Assembly: GCA_025963965.1 (NCBI GenBank)
Contig: JAOPZS010000007.1
Location: 1 to 61,320, forward strand
DNA: 61,320 nt
Direction: 5' to 3'
Origin: Solirubrobacterales bacterium
Lineage (GTDB): Bacteria; Actinomycetota; Thermoleophilia; Solirubrobacterales; Solirubrobacteraceae
Shown here: positions 8,377 to 18,064 of the stretch, piece after piece
Layout: each line of letters starts with the position of its first letter
Position numbering within the stretch: the stretch's first letter is position 1
Translations under genes and position numbers: made by a program
The notes under the pieces: generated by a model
Databases searched by the model: none
Seen by the model: only the letters and a program-made list of their open reading frames with translations
Told to the model about the DNA's origin: nothing

Positions 8377-9000
8377 ATGCACGACGTCACGGTGATCGAC
8401 GACCCGGCCGCGGCAGAGGCCTCGCTGGCGCCGATCCGGGCGCGGCTGCTGGCCGCGCTGGCGGAGCCAGGCTCGGCGAGCACGCTCGCGGCGCAGACGG
8501 GCCTGACGCGGCAGAAGGTCAACTACCACCTGCACGCGCTCGAGCGTCACGGGCTGGTCGAGCTCGTCGAGGAGCGACGCAGAGGCAACTGCACCGAGCG
8601 CGTGATGCAGGCGACGGCCGCCTCCTACGTGATCTCCCCCAGCGCGCTCGGCGAGGTCGCGCCGGACCCCGATCGCCACCCCGACCAGCGCTCCGCGCGC
8701 TGGCTGCTTGCGCTCGCCGGACGGCTCGTGCGGGAGGTAGGCGACCTGATCACCGGCGCCGGCGCCGCCGGCAAGCCGCTCGCGACCCTCGGCATCGACA
8801 GCGAGATTCGATTCGCCTCGGCCCGTGACCGCGCCGCGTTCTCCGCAGAGCTCGCCGACGCGGTCAACGGGCTCGTCGCCAAGTACCACGACGAGCACGC
8901 ACGAGCCGGCCGGCCCCACCGCTTCGTCGTCGCGCTGCACCCCAGCATCACCATCGACCCCAACAACCGAGACAAACCCAACGAGGAGACCAAGCCATGA
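8377..9000 (+). CDS. ArsR-like winged-helix transcriptional regulator
   Basis: A 207-residue regulator. A winged helix-turn-helix (about residues 15-85) contains STLAAQTGLTRQKVNYHLHALERHGLV, split here as a helix pair and recognition helix. The remaining C-terminal half is larger than classical ArsR proteins. ATG 8377 is chosen because the promoter ends seven bases upstream. The stop overlaps the ATG of the SRPBCC gene at 8997 (ATGA). ArsR/SRPBCC pairs are common, and the regulator likely controls its own operon through the inverted repeat over its promoter. The inducer is unknown. Confidence 0.85.
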   Translation: MHDVTVIDDPAAAEASLAPIRARLLAALAEPGSASTLAAQTGLTRQKVNYHLHALERHGLVELVEERRRGNCTERVMQATAASYVISPSALGEVAPDPDRHPDQRSARWLLALAGRLVREVGDLITGAGAAGKPLATLGIDSEIRFASARDRAAFSAELADAVNGLVAKYHDEHARAGRPHRFVVALHPSITIDPNNRDKPNEETKP

Positions 9001-9731
9001 GCCGTGAATTCGAGATCACACGCGAGATCGACCTGCCGGCCGGCCCGCGCGACGTGTGGACGGCGATCACCGCCGACACAGCCGCCTGGCAGTTTCCGAC
9101 CGGGATGGAGATCCCGGCGGGAACGACCCCGTCCCCGGACGCGCCCGTGACCACGTGGGACCCGCCGAAGCGGCTCGTAATCCGCATGGAGTCGCCCGAC
9201 GGCACGTTCAACGCGCTCGACTACTCGATCGAGGCCCGCGCCGGCGGGACTGCGCACCTGCGCTACGTGCACAGCGGGATCCTCGCCGACGAGTGGGAGG
9301 ACCAGTACGACGCGATCGACGGACACACGGACTTCTATCTCCACACCCTCGCCCAGTACCTGGAGCACTTCAACGGCCGCCCGGCCACGTACGTCGGTCA
9401 GCCCTCATCCGGCATCGAGGGGCCCGAGGCGGCCGGTGCCGCCGACGCGATGGAGACGCTTCGCTCCGCGCTCGGCATCGGCCAGGACGCCGCCGTCGGC
9501 GACGCCGTCCATGCGCAGCTCGGCGATGCTGGTCCGCTCGACGGCGTGATCGACTACGCCACGCCGCAGTTCCTCGGGGTGCGCACCGACGACAGCCTGT
9601 ACCGCTTCTTCGGGCGCAACCACTTCGGAAGCGTCGTCGGCATGAGCGCGCACGTCTTTCGCGATGACGCCGACGCGGTCGGCGCGGAAGCGGCGCTCAA
9701 GCGCTGGCTGGCCTCGGTCTACGCCTCCTAG
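8997..9731 (+). CDS. SRPBCC-family protein, operon partner of ArsR regulator
   Basis: A 244-residue protein with an N-terminal START-like domain (about 1-125): opening EFEITREIDLPAGPRDVW, central HLRYVHSG, and a C-terminal helix FYLHTLAQYLEHF. The last 110 residues form a second alpha/beta unit not recognised with certainty. Translation is coupled to the upstream regulator by an ATGA overlap. The family binds hydrophobic ligands; function here is unknown. A GGGGGC/GCCCCC palindrome follows the stop. Confidence 0.82.
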   Translation: MSREFEITREIDLPAGPRDVWTAITADTAAWQFPTGMEIPAGTTPSPDAPVTTWDPPKRLVIRMESPDGTFNALDYSIEARAGGTAHLRYVHSGILADEWEDQYDAIDGHTDFYLHTLAQYLEHFNGRPATYVGQPSSGIEGPEAAGAADAMETLRSALGIGQDAAVGDAVHAQLGDAGPLDGVIDYATPQFLGVRTDDSLYRFFGRNHFGSVVGMSAHVFRDDADAVGAEAALKRWLASVYAS

Positions 9732-9760
9732 GGGGCGCCCCCGGCGGCCTTCGCGCGGGA

Positions 9761-9849
9761 CGGAGAGGGAGGGATTCGAACCCTCGAACGAGGTTTCCCC
9801 CGTTACGCGATTTCCAGTCGCGCCCGTTCAACCGCTCCGGCACCTCTCC
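9761..9849 (-). tRNA. tRNA-Ser (anticodon GGA)
   Basis: Read on the minus strand it begins GGAGAGGTGCCGGAGCGG and has an anticodon stem CGCGA/TCGCG around loop CTGGAAA (anticodon GGA), a long variable arm typical of serine tRNAs, and a T arm GGTTCGAATCC. Acceptor pairs are GGAGAGG/CCTCTCC with discriminator G. CCA is not encoded. Confidence 0.95.
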
Positions 9850-9932
9850 TGGCGCTGCGGGACAAGCGATCGCCCCGGGCGGACCCGGTAAGGCTAGAAC
9901 ACTCCCGGTCGCTGCGTTGGTAGGCTCCCGGC

Positions 9933-10103
9933 ATGGTGCTCGCGGCAAGTGAGGCATTCGCCAAGACCTTCGGCCTGATCGTGACCTTCGGCGGGATCGG
10001 CGTCGTCGTCAACGTGATCATCGTCTACATCGTCGTCCAGGTCCGCGGCGAGCGACGCCAGAACGAGGAACTTCTCTCCTCGCGCAAGCCCCCCGGCTCC
10101 TGA
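9933..10103 (+). CDS. Small single-pass membrane protein (56 residues)
   Basis: A short frame with one hydrophobic helix (about residues 13-36, Val/Ile/Gly-rich) followed by a charged cytoplasmic-type tail (RGERRQNEELLSSRK). A -10-like TAGGCT at 9921-9926 ends six bases before the ATG, so the mRNA may be leaderless. It is divergent from tRNA-Ser. Codon use is normal for this genome. The family is not recognised; the topology suggests a small membrane-associated accessory protein. Confidence 0.6.
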   Translation: MVLAASEAFAKTFGLIVTFGGIGVVVNVIIVYIVVQVRGERRQNEELLSSRKPPGS

Positions 10104-10155
10104 GCACTTCCGCGAGGCTGGGAGCCGGCCCGCGCCTCGGATGTCGGGTGGCCCA

Positions 10156-11241
10156 CTAGGTGATGTAGACGGGCGTTCCCACCGGGGATTTCGCGTACAG
10201 CGAGATCACATCCGGTATCCGCATGCGGATGCAGCCATGAGAGGCGTCGTGGCCGATCGAGGAGTACTCGCTCGGGTCGATCCCGTGGATCCCTGCGCCC
10301 CCTTCGAAGGACATGAAGCGGGCCTTCAGCGGATCGCCGGGACCGGGTGGCACGACGGTTCCTGCCAGCGCCCCGGCCCAGGCTTTTTTGGGGACGTACC
10401 ACGGCGGGTTGACCTGCTCCCATTCGATGTGGTGAAGCCCGGCGGGGGTTTCGAGTCCTTCCATCCCCACGGCGATTTCGTAGCTCCGCTCGAATTTGAG
10501 GTGGCTGTAGAACTTCAGGCGAAAGGCGGAGCGGTCGACGACGATGTAGGACGGGTACTTGCTCGCGAGCTGTGCCGTCGTGACCTTCGGCTTGACGTCC
10601 TTCGTCGGCACCGTCACCGAGCGGTCGCCCGTCGGAGCGACGAGCGCCGCCTCGATGCGTCCGCCCAGTTTCGCGTTCTCCACCGTCCGCCCGATCTGCC
10701 CGGGCACGGCGCTCAACCCAGACGGCCCCGGCTGCACCGTCGCGTCGCGAGGCGGCCGGTTGACGGCAGCGCGGATCTTCGCTGTGAGGCTGCGCACGGC
10801 AGCTACGGAGTACGTCGCGACCAGCGGGATCTCCCGGTGGACGCTGCCCCCGGTCAGGCCGCGGAACGTGCGTGTCAGGATCGAGCCTGCGCGACTCGCG
10901 TCGATCGCCTGACGGACCATGTTCGAGACGTTCACCTGCAGCCCGGCGCGGCGCCCTTCCAGGCGCCAGCTCTTTGAACCGAAGCGCACCTCGACGGGTC
11001 CGTTTAGGTGGGCGACGAGGTCGCGCTCGAGCCTTTCCCGCGCAGCCCCTTCGTGCAGGCCGCCGACGGGCACCCCGGCGATCGTCACGCCCTTGGCGAT
11101 GACATCACGGCGGGAGTGGTCGTACAGGTAGGTCGCCAGCGCCAGCACGAGCAGGATCGCCGCGGCGCCTGCGGCGATATACGGCCACCGCGGTCTGCGC
11201 CCCGCCCTCGCGCCACCGTGTTCAAGCGAAGTTGCGGCCAA
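10156..11241 (-). CDS. L,D-transpeptidase with peptidoglycan-binding (VanW-like) domain
   Basis: A 361-residue membrane-anchored enzyme starting at TTG 11241, six bases after GAGAGG. One membrane helix (about 19-40) is followed by an extracellular peptidoglycan-binding region (about 48-200) and a YkuD domain (about 230-361). The active site has His319 (IHGIDP) and Cys337 in SHGCIRM. It should cross-link peptidoglycan outside the membrane. It is divergent from the alkB operon. This is the second YkuD enzyme in the window, with a different domain plan from the one at 4908. Confidence 0.9.
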   Translation of the reverse strand: MAATSLEHGGARAGRRPRWPYIAAGAAAILLVLALATYLYDHSRRDVIAKGVTIAGVPVGGLHEGAARERLERDLVAHLNGPVEVRFGSKSWRLEGRRAGLQVNVSNMVRQAIDASRAGSILTRTFRGLTGGSVHREIPLVATYSVAAVRSLTAKIRAAVNRPPRDATVQPGPSGLSAVPGQIGRTVENAKLGGRIEAALVAPTGDRSVTVPTKDVKPKVTTAQLASKYPSYIVVDRSAFRLKFYSHLKFERSYEIAVGMEGLETPAGLHHIEWEQVNPPWYVPKKAWAGALAGTVVPPGPGDPLKARFMSFEGGAGIHGIDPSEYSSIGHDASHGCIRMRIPDVISLYAKSPVGTPVYIT

Positions 11242-11368
11242 GTTGAACCTCTCGAAGTCTCGTGAACAGCGAACTTCCTCTACCCCGAGCGTACCGAGCC
11301 TACCTTCCCGGCCAAATAGTGCAAGCGCCTACCCGCGCGCCGTCTCGTTTCGAGCATTGTCCACTTAC

Positions 11369-11396
11369 TTGACAAAAGAGTGCATCTGTGTAAACT
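11369..11396 (+). promoter_or_regulatory. Promoter for alkB operon, TTGACA-N16-TAAACT
   Basis: A consensus -35 TTGACA (11369-11374) and TAAACT (11391-11396), 16 bases apart. Flanking GTTTCGAG (11348-11355) and CTCGTAAAC (11395-11403) form an imperfect inverted repeat that could be an operator for the TetR protein encoded downstream. Confidence 0.6.
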
Positions 11397-11440
11397 CGTA
11401 AACCGAGGGAGGGTGCCGTTCCGAAACCAGGAGGTCGAGC

Positions 11441-12673
11441 TTGTCATCCACCGCGCCGTCTCCCACGCCGCTCCCACCTGAGCCGATCACCGCTCCGCCT
11501 GCCGCCCCCGCCGAGCCGAGCGCTCCGCAGGCCGGCGGCGTCGCTGCGCCGGCGAGCTGGCGTGATCCCAAGCGCCACGCGTGGCTGCTCGGCCTGGTCG
11601 TGCCGACGCTGCCGTTCATCACGTGGGGCCTCGTCGAAGCCACCGGCCTCGGCGCGCTGTGGTTCTTCGGGCCGGTGCTCGTGTTCGCGATCTTCCCGCT
11701 GCTGGACCTGGCGATCGGCATGGACGCGCGCAACCCGCCGGACGGCGTCATCAAGTGGCTCGAGCAGGACCGCTACTACCGCTGGTGCACCTATCTGTAC
11801 CTCCCCGTCCAGTACGCCGGTCTGGTGCTCGCCTGCTGGCTGTTCTCGCGCTCGAGCCTGTCGATCGCCGACAAGCTCGGCCTGGCTCTGACGGTCGGGA
11901 TGGTCAGCGGGATCGCGATCAACACCGCCCACGAGCTCGGCCACAAGCGCGCAAGCCTGGAGCGCTGGCTGAGCCGCGTCGCGCTCGCCCAGAGCGGCTA
12001 CGGCCACTTCTTCATCGAGCACAACCGCGGCCACCACGTGCGCGTCGCGACACCCGAGGATCCGGCCAGCTCACGGCTCGGCGAGAGCTTCTATCGCTTC
12101 CTGCCGAGGACGGTGCTCGGCAGCCTGCGCTCGGCATGGCGGCTCGAGCGGACGCGGCTGTCCCGCCTGCAGAGCTCGCCATGGACGCCGCGCAACGACA
12201 TCCTCAGCGCCTGGGCGATGACCGTCGCGCTGTTCGCCGCGCTCGCGGCGGTGTTCGGAGCGGGTATCCTCCCCTACCTCGCCCTGCAGGCAGTCGTCGG
12301 CTTCTCGCTGCTGGAGGTCGTCAACTACCTCGAGCACTACGGCCTGCTGCGCGGGCGCCGCGAGGACGGTCGCTACGAGCGGACCCGCCCGGAGCACAGC
12401 TGGAACAGCAACAGCGCCGCGTCCAACGTGCTGCTCTACCACTTGCAGCGTCACTCCGACCACCACGCCAACCCGGTGCGCCGATACCAGGCGCTGCGCC
12501 ACGTCGAGGAGGCACCGCAGCTGCCGACGGGTTACGCCGGGATGATCGTCTGCGCGCTCGTGCCGCCGCTGTGGCGGCAGGTGATGGATCACCGCGTGCT
12601 CGCCCATTACGGCGGGGACGCGTCGCTGGCGAACCTGCAGGCGCGCGCCCGCCGGCGCTATCTGTCGCGATGA
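11441..12673 (+). CDS. alkB: Alkane 1-monooxygenase
   Basis: A 410-residue integral membrane non-heme diiron hydroxylase. All AlkB signatures are present: HELGHK (164-169), EHNRGHH (193-199), NYLEHYGL (295-302) and LQRHSDHH (335-342), amid several membrane helices. It hydroxylates terminal carbons of n-alkanes using electrons from rubredoxin. The start is TTG 11441, fixed by AGGAGG six bases upstream. The first 40 residues are Pro/Ala-rich. Its stop overlaps the rubredoxin ATG, and a TetR regulator follows. This order matches actinobacterial alkane operons. Confidence 0.95.
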   Translation: MSSTAPSPTPLPPEPITAPPAAPAEPSAPQAGGVAAPASWRDPKRHAWLLGLVVPTLPFITWGLVEATGLGALWFFGPVLVFAIFPLLDLAIGMDARNPPDGVIKWLEQDRYYRWCTYLYLPVQYAGLVLACWLFSRSSLSIADKLGLALTVGMVSGIAINTAHELGHKRASLERWLSRVALAQSGYGHFFIEHNRGHHVRVATPEDPASSRLGESFYRFLPRTVLGSLRSAWRLERTRLSRLQSSPWTPRNDILSAWAMTVALFAALAAVFGAGILPYLALQAVVGFSLLEVVNYLEHYGLLRGRREDGRYERTRPEHSWNSNSAASNVLLYHLQRHSDHHANPVRRYQALRHVEEAPQLPTGYAGMIVCALVPPLWRQVMDHRVLAHYGGDASLANLQARARRRYLSR

Positions 12674-12834
12674 GCCGCTTCCGGTGTCCCGCGTGCGGGT
12701 ATGACTACGACGAGCACAGCGGCCACCCCCGAGAGGGATTTCCGCCGGGGACGCCGTGGAGCGATGTGCCCGACGACTGGGCGTGCCCGGACTGCGGGGT
12801 GCGCGATAAGGTCGATTTCGAGCAGGTCGACTGA
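12670..12834 (+). CDS. Rubredoxin, electron donor to AlkB
   Basis: A 54-residue rubredoxin. The iron is bound by Cys6 and Cys9 (CPACGY) and Cys39 and Cys42 (CPDCG), with the conserved GTPWSDVPDDW core. Its ATG overlaps the alkB stop (ATGA), so it is made in step with the hydroxylase. It shuttles electrons from a rubredoxin reductase, not found in this window, to AlkB. Confidence 0.95.
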   Translation: MSRFRCPACGYDYDEHSGHPREGFPPGTPWSDVPDDWACPDCGVRDKVDFEQVD

Positions 12835-12869
12835 TCTGCCCGACCTCGGCGGCTGCCACCATCTCCACT

Positions 12870-13487
12870 ATGTCCACCACACCTCAACGCGTCCCATACT
12901 CCGTCGCCGCCAGGGAGCTGCTGCGGAACACCCTGCTTGACGCCGCCTGCCACGAGCTGCAGTCGCGCCACTGGGCGGACATCACGATGGCCGACATCGC
13001 CGTCGCCGCCGGTGTCAGCCGCCAGACCCTCTACAAGGAGTTCGGCTCGCGCGAGGAGTTCGCGCAGGTGCTCGTGATGCGCGAGGCCGAAAGCTTCCTG
13101 GACGCCGTCGAGCACGCCGTCGGCCAGCACCTCAGCGACCCTGCGAAGGCACTCGCGGCTGCCTTCGACCTGTTCCTCACGTCCGCCGCCGAGAACCCGC
13201 TGCTGCGCGCGATCGTGATCGAAGAGGGCGCCGAGGAGCTGCTCGCGCTGCTCACGACGCAGGGCAAGCCGCTCGTCGAGCGGGCCGCCGACCGCCTCAC
13301 GGCGGTCGTGATCGCCGGCTGGCCGCTGATCCGCCGCCGCGACGCGGAGCTGCTCGGCGATGTGCTCGTGCGGCTCGCGATCAGCTACGCGGCGTTGCCG
13401 GACGGCGAGGCGAGCGCGACCGCGGCGGCCGTCTCGAGCCTGTTCCAGCCGTACGTCGAAAAGCTCGTCAGGGAAGGAACCCCCTAG
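12870..13487 (+). CDS. TetR-family regulator of the alkane operon
   Basis: A 205-residue TetR regulator. The N-terminal helix-turn-helix (about 20-65) includes TMADIAVAAGVSRQTLYKEFGSREEF; the rest is a helical ligand and dimerisation domain. It lies 35 bases after rubredoxin. In other actinobacteria a TetR protein (AlkU/AlkX type) ends the alkB operon and represses it, so the same role is likely. The candidate operator is the imperfect repeat around the alkB promoter. Confidence 0.9.
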   Translation: MSTTPQRVPYSVAARELLRNTLLDAACHELQSRHWADITMADIAVAAGVSRQTLYKEFGSREEFAQVLVMREAESFLDAVEHAVGQHLSDPAKALAAAFDLFLTSAAENPLLRAIVIEEGAEELLALLTTQGKPLVERAADRLTAVVIAGWPLIRRRDAELLGDVLVRLAISYAALPDGEASATAAAVSSLFQPYVEKLVREGTP

Positions 13488-13576
13488 GTCCCCTCAGCGG
13501 CACCGTGCTGCGCGCACTGCGCACATCGGCTCGAGAGCGACGCCTCCGCCCGCGCCGCCCGCCACACAAAACGGTC

Positions 13577-14470
<894 letters not shown>

Positions 14471-15599
14471 GCGCCACGTAGACGTTGGCGGTCATCGCGA
14501 CGACGATCGCCAGCCCGGTGTAGAAGAGCAGGTAGTTGGCGTTGACGCCCTGCAGGATCAGACCGTCCTTGAGGATCCCCAGGAACAGCGCGCCGATCAA
14601 CGCGCCGACAACCGTCCCCGACCCGCCCGACAGGAGCGTGCCGCCGATCACCGCGCCGGCGATCGCGATCAGCAGCAGTTCGTTCGGGCCCGAGGGATCC
14701 GGCTGGATCGTCTGCGAGCGGATCGCCTCGAAGACTCCGACCAGCCCCGCCAGCAGGGCTGACAGCATGAAGTTGCGAATCGTCACGAGCTTCACCTTCA
14801 CGCCCGCCTCGGCCGCGCCGAGCTTGTTCGAGCCGATCGCCACGGTGTAGAGACCCCAGCGGGTGAACGTCAGCACGACCTGCAGGATCACGACGATCAC
14901 GAGCGCCCAGATCAGCTCGGAGTAGATGCCGCCCCCGAAGATTTTCGCGAACGTGCCGACGTGGTTGATTTTTTCAGGCAGCGTGATGCTGTGCCCGTTG
15001 ACGATGTGGTGGACCTGCACGGTGGTCGAGTGCACCTGAGCGCCGGGTGTCGCCACGGGGGTTCCGTGGGAGAGGATCAGGCTGAGCCCCTCGAAGCCGA
15101 ACAGCATCCCGAGCGTCGTCACGAACGAGCTCACACCAAGGATCGACACGAAGGCGCCGTTGATCGCGCCGACGGCGGTGCAGACGACCAGGGCGAGGAT
15201 CAGCGATACCACGAGACCCATTCCAGCCGTGTCGAACTTGTAGAAGACGATCGGCGCGAACATGTACATCGCGCCGATCGACAGGTCGATCTCGCCGAGG
15301 ATCATCACGAACACCTCGCCCGCGCCGAGAATCGCCAGCGGCGCGAAGTACGGCAGCAGCGTCTTGAAGTTGTTGCCCGTGAAGAACGTGCTCGTGTTCG
15401 CCGAGAAGTAGATCGCCACGATGATCGTGACGACGATGATCGAGCCCTCGCGCAGCGCGATCATGCGCTCGAGGATCGCGCGCCCCGAGGGGAGGGCCCG
15501 GCGCTCGTGCGCCGAGCCCTGCGGCCCGCCCTGCGGACCGCCGGCGGTGGGTTCGTGCGTCGCGCTGGCCACGATCCCGCTCCGTCCCGCTGCCGTCGC

Positions 15600-16685
15600 C
15601 TACGCCACGACCGTGACGGCCGAGGCGGTGCCCTCGTAGCGTGTCTTGGTCTTCAGGTACGGCTGGACCGTTTCCTTGTCGAGGAACTTCAGGCCCGTGT
15701 CCACTTCGGCCATGCCGGTCAGCGTGCCCGAGACCTTGTACATGAACAGCTCGAGCACCGGCAGGAAGCCCTGCAGGTACGGCTGCTGGTCGATCGTGAA
15801 TTCGATGTCGCCTTCGGAGAGCAGCTTCTGGGTCTGTTCGGTGAGGTCGAAGCCGCCCGCATGCACTTTGCCGGCGAGGCCGAGCTTCTGCATGACTTTC
15901 GCCAGCGATTCGGTCGAGCCGCCGTCGACTGCGTACATGCCCTTCGCGTTTTTGTGGCTCTGGTACCACGCTTCGATCGCCGGCTCCTCCTGCGTCACCG
16001 CGGCGCCCGTCGCAATGGCGTGCGTGGTGATGCCGGTGCCTTTCAGCACCTTTTCCGCACCTTCGATGCGGGGCTGCAGGTTGGCTGAGCCCGGCGTGGC
16101 GATGAACAGACCGACTTCGCCCGAGCCGACTGCCGCCTTGATCCGTTCGCCCATCTTTTCACCGGCCTTTTTGAGGTCCTGGCCGATGTAGGCCAGACGG
16201 GCGTTGCCGACAGCGTCGGCGTTGTAGGCGACGACGGGGATGCCCGCCTTGATCGCCGCTTCGACCGGCGCGTTGAAGGCGTGCAGGTCGATCAGCGCGA
16301 CGGCGATCCCGTCGGCGCCGCTCGTCACGGCCGTGTTGATCGCGTTGACCATCTGGCTGACGTTGCTGTTTTCCGAGCCCGTCCACTGGTAGGAGCAGCC
16401 GAGCAGTTTGCACGCGTCCGCCGCGCCGTACTGCGTCGGGGTGAAGAAGGGGTTCGTGGTGACGTGATTCACGAACACGAATTTGTAGTTCTTGTGATTC
16501 CCGAAGACGCTCGAGGAGCCGCCGCTGCTGCCGCTGGAGGCGCTCGACCCGCACGCGCTCAGGATCGTGCCCACTGAACCGGCCGCGACGCCGGTCATGG
16601 CGGTTCGTCTCAAGAAGGACCGTCGGTCGAAGCCGGGGCTCTTGGCGTCCCGATCTATCTCGAGAACCTGGTCGCTGTCTGACAT
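15600..16685 (-). CDS. Sugar ABC transporter substrate-binding lipoprotein
   Basis: A 361-residue periplasmic-binding-protein-like lipoprotein. The N-terminus carries a twin-arginine motif (RRSFLRR, from residue 21) and a lipobox ILSAC with Cys45, so it is likely Tat-exported and lipid-anchored. The mature part has the two-lobed ribose-binding fold, for example VNAINTAVTSGADGIAVAL. ATG 16685 is chosen because AGGAGGAG lies just upstream. The divergent galT-galK operon hints at galactose or a related sugar, but the ligand cannot be read from sequence. Confidence 0.92.
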   Translation of the reverse strand: MSDSDQVLEIDRDAKSPGFDRRSFLRRTAMTGVAAGSVGTILSACGSSASSGSSGGSSSVFGNHKNYKFVFVNHVTTNPFFTPTQYGAADACKLLGCSYQWTGSENSNVSQMVNAINTAVTSGADGIAVALIDLHAFNAPVEAAIKAGIPVVAYNADAVGNARLAYIGQDLKKAGEKMGERIKAAVGSGEVGLFIATPGSANLQPRIEGAEKVLKGTGITTHAIATGAAVTQEEPAIEAWYQSHKNAKGMYAVDGGSTESLAKVMQKLGLAGKVHAGGFDLTEQTQKLLSEGDIEFTIDQQPYLQGFLPVLELFMYKVSGTLTGMAEVDTGLKFLDKETVQPYLKTKTRYEGTASAVTVVA

Positions 16686-16887
16686 CGCTCTCCTCCTATC
16701 AGCGTTTCCGCCGGCCCTCAGCCGGATTGCACCAACGCACACTAGCTTCTCCGCTGATCGAACGGGAGAAGACTTTTCGCGCCTCGACCGGCTCGCCGCG
16801 TGTCGCGCCGAATTCCACCGGCAACGGCTTCGCCGCGTCTGTCCCTGCTACCTCCCCGTGGCCGGCCGGACCCTCCACGTCGCTCGC

Positions 16888-16893
16888 TATACC
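16888..16893 (+). promoter_or_regulatory. -10-like TATACC for the galT operon, leaderless
   Basis: TATACC ends eight bases before ATG 16902, placing transcription start at or next to the start codon. No good -35 is seen. It overlaps, on the opposite strand, the GGGTAT of a SigB-type site. Confidence 0.4.
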
Positions 16894-16915
16894 CTCGGGT
16901 GATGGACGGGAAACC
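16889..16915 (-). promoter_or_regulatory. SigB/SigF-like promoter toward the sugar ABC operon
   Basis: On the minus strand GGTTTC (16915-16910), 15 bases, GGGTAT (16894-16889). It points to the binding-protein gene, whose ATG is about 200 bases away. The -10 is shared with the divergent gal promoter. The long leader makes it the weakest member of the set. Confidence 0.4.
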
Positions 16916-17150
16916 AGGCCCCTCCGAAGAGCGCGACGAAACCGGGCTCGAGGCCGCGCCGGTGGCGTCGCGCGAACGGTCTTCTGACCCCGCGCGACCG
17001 GAGCGCTACGGCCCGCTCGACGTGACGCGCATGCGCAAAGAAGACGGCCGCGCGCTGATCGTCTACTCGCGCACGGAGCGCACTGAGCGCACGGAGTCGG
17101 CGGAGTCCGCGGACGTGCCGCGCGAGCACCAGCGACCCGGGCCCGCCTGA
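16902..17150 (+). CDS. Small conserved-looking protein at head of gal operon
   Basis: An 82-residue, highly charged protein without membrane segments. The central part reads RYGPLDVTRMRKEDGRALIVYSR, given here in two blocks: RYGPLDVTRMRK and EDGRALIVYSR. This is followed by repeated TER/TES triplets. Its stop shares one base with the galT ATG, so the genes are coupled. I do not recognise a family. Position suggests a role linked to galactose metabolism or its regulation, but nothing more can be said. Confidence 0.55.
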   Translation: MDGKPGPSEERDETGLEAAPVASRERSSDPARPERYGPLDVTRMRKEDGRALIVYSRTERTERTESAESADVPREHQRPGPA

Positions 17151-18064
17151 TGAGCGAGCTGCGCTTCAACGAGCTGCGCGGCGAGCCGGTCGCGTACGCC
17201 ATCCACCGTCAGGACCGGACGTTCCTTCCGGACCGCGCGCACTGCCCGCTCGACCCCACGCGACCTGGCGAGCCGCCCACGGAGATTCCGCTCGAGAGCT
17301 TCGAGATCGTCGTCTTCGACAATCGCTTCCCGGCCTTCGAGGCACCGGCCGGCGCCGCCGAGGTGGTCGTCTACACCGATGACCACGACGCGTCGCTCGC
17401 GTCGCTGCCGATCGAGCGGGTCGAGGCGCTGATGTGGGTGTGGCGGCACCGCTACCAGGAGCTCGGCGCGCGCGAGGACGTCGAGTACGTCTACATCTTC
17501 GAAAACCGTGGCGTCGAGGTCGGCGTCACGTTGCACCACCCGCACGGGCAGATCTACGGCTACCCGTTCCTGCCCCCGGTGCCGGCGCTCGAGCTTGCCG
17601 CCGACGCGCGACTCGGCCGCTGTGCCCCGTGCGTGCTGCTCGCGCGCGAGCGGGCCGACGGCCGGCGACTGCTGTTCGAGAACGACGCGGTCAGCGCGTA
17701 CGTGCCGGAGGCCGCGCGGTGGCCCTACGAAGCGCACCTCGCGATGCGTGTTCACCGCCCGTCGCTGACCGACTGCGAGCCGCGCGAGCTGCGGCTGCTC
17801 GCAGAGGCGTTGCTCGCGCTCGTGCGGGGCTACGACGCGCTGTTCGAGCGCCCGCTGCCGTACGTGATGGCGGTGCACCAGGCGCCGACCTGCGCCGGCA
17901 GCCCCGACGGTCACCTGCATGTCGAGTTCTACCCGCCGCTGCGCACCGCGGAGAAGCTCAAGTACCTGGCCGGCTCCGAGCAGGGCGCCGGGACGTTCAT
18001 CGGCGACGTGCTCCCCGAGGAGGCCGCGGAGGGGCTGCGTGAGGCGATCGAGCGTGCCCGATAG
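17150..18064 (+). CDS. galT: Galactose-1-phosphate uridylyltransferase
   Basis: A 304-residue HIT-superfamily enzyme. The catalytic motif HHPHGQ lies at residues 129-134, and the N-terminal substrate-binding region includes FDNRFPAF. It exchanges UMP between UDP-glucose and galactose-1-phosphate in the Leloir pathway. The start overlaps the small upstream gene and the end overlaps galK by 11 bases, so galT and galK are co-translated. galE is not in the window. The length is slightly short for the family but all core motifs are present. Confidence 0.93.
   Translation: MSELRFNELRGEPVAYAIHRQDRTFLPDRAHCPLDPTRPGEPPTEIPLESFEIVVFDNRFPAFEAPAGAAEVVVYTDDHDASLASLPIERVEALMWVWRHRYQELGAREDVEYVYIFENRGVEVGVTLHHPHGQIYGYPFLPPVPALELAADARLGRCAPCVLLARERADGRRLLFENDAVSAYVPEAARWPYEAHLAMRVHRPSLTDCEPRELRLLAEALLALVRGYDALFERPLPYVMAVHQAPTCAGSPDGHLHVEFYPPLRTAEKLKYLAGSEQGAGTFIGDVLPEEAAEGLREAIERAR

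Noticed and set aside
9731-9742. GGGGGCGCCCCC palindrome after the SRPBCC stop
   Set aside because: Too short and loop-less to be a convincing terminator in GC-rich DNA.
16686-16887. Riboswitch or attenuator in the long leader before the sugar-binding protein gene
   Set aside because: No recognisable conserved riboswitch core or clear hairpin pair was visible by eye.
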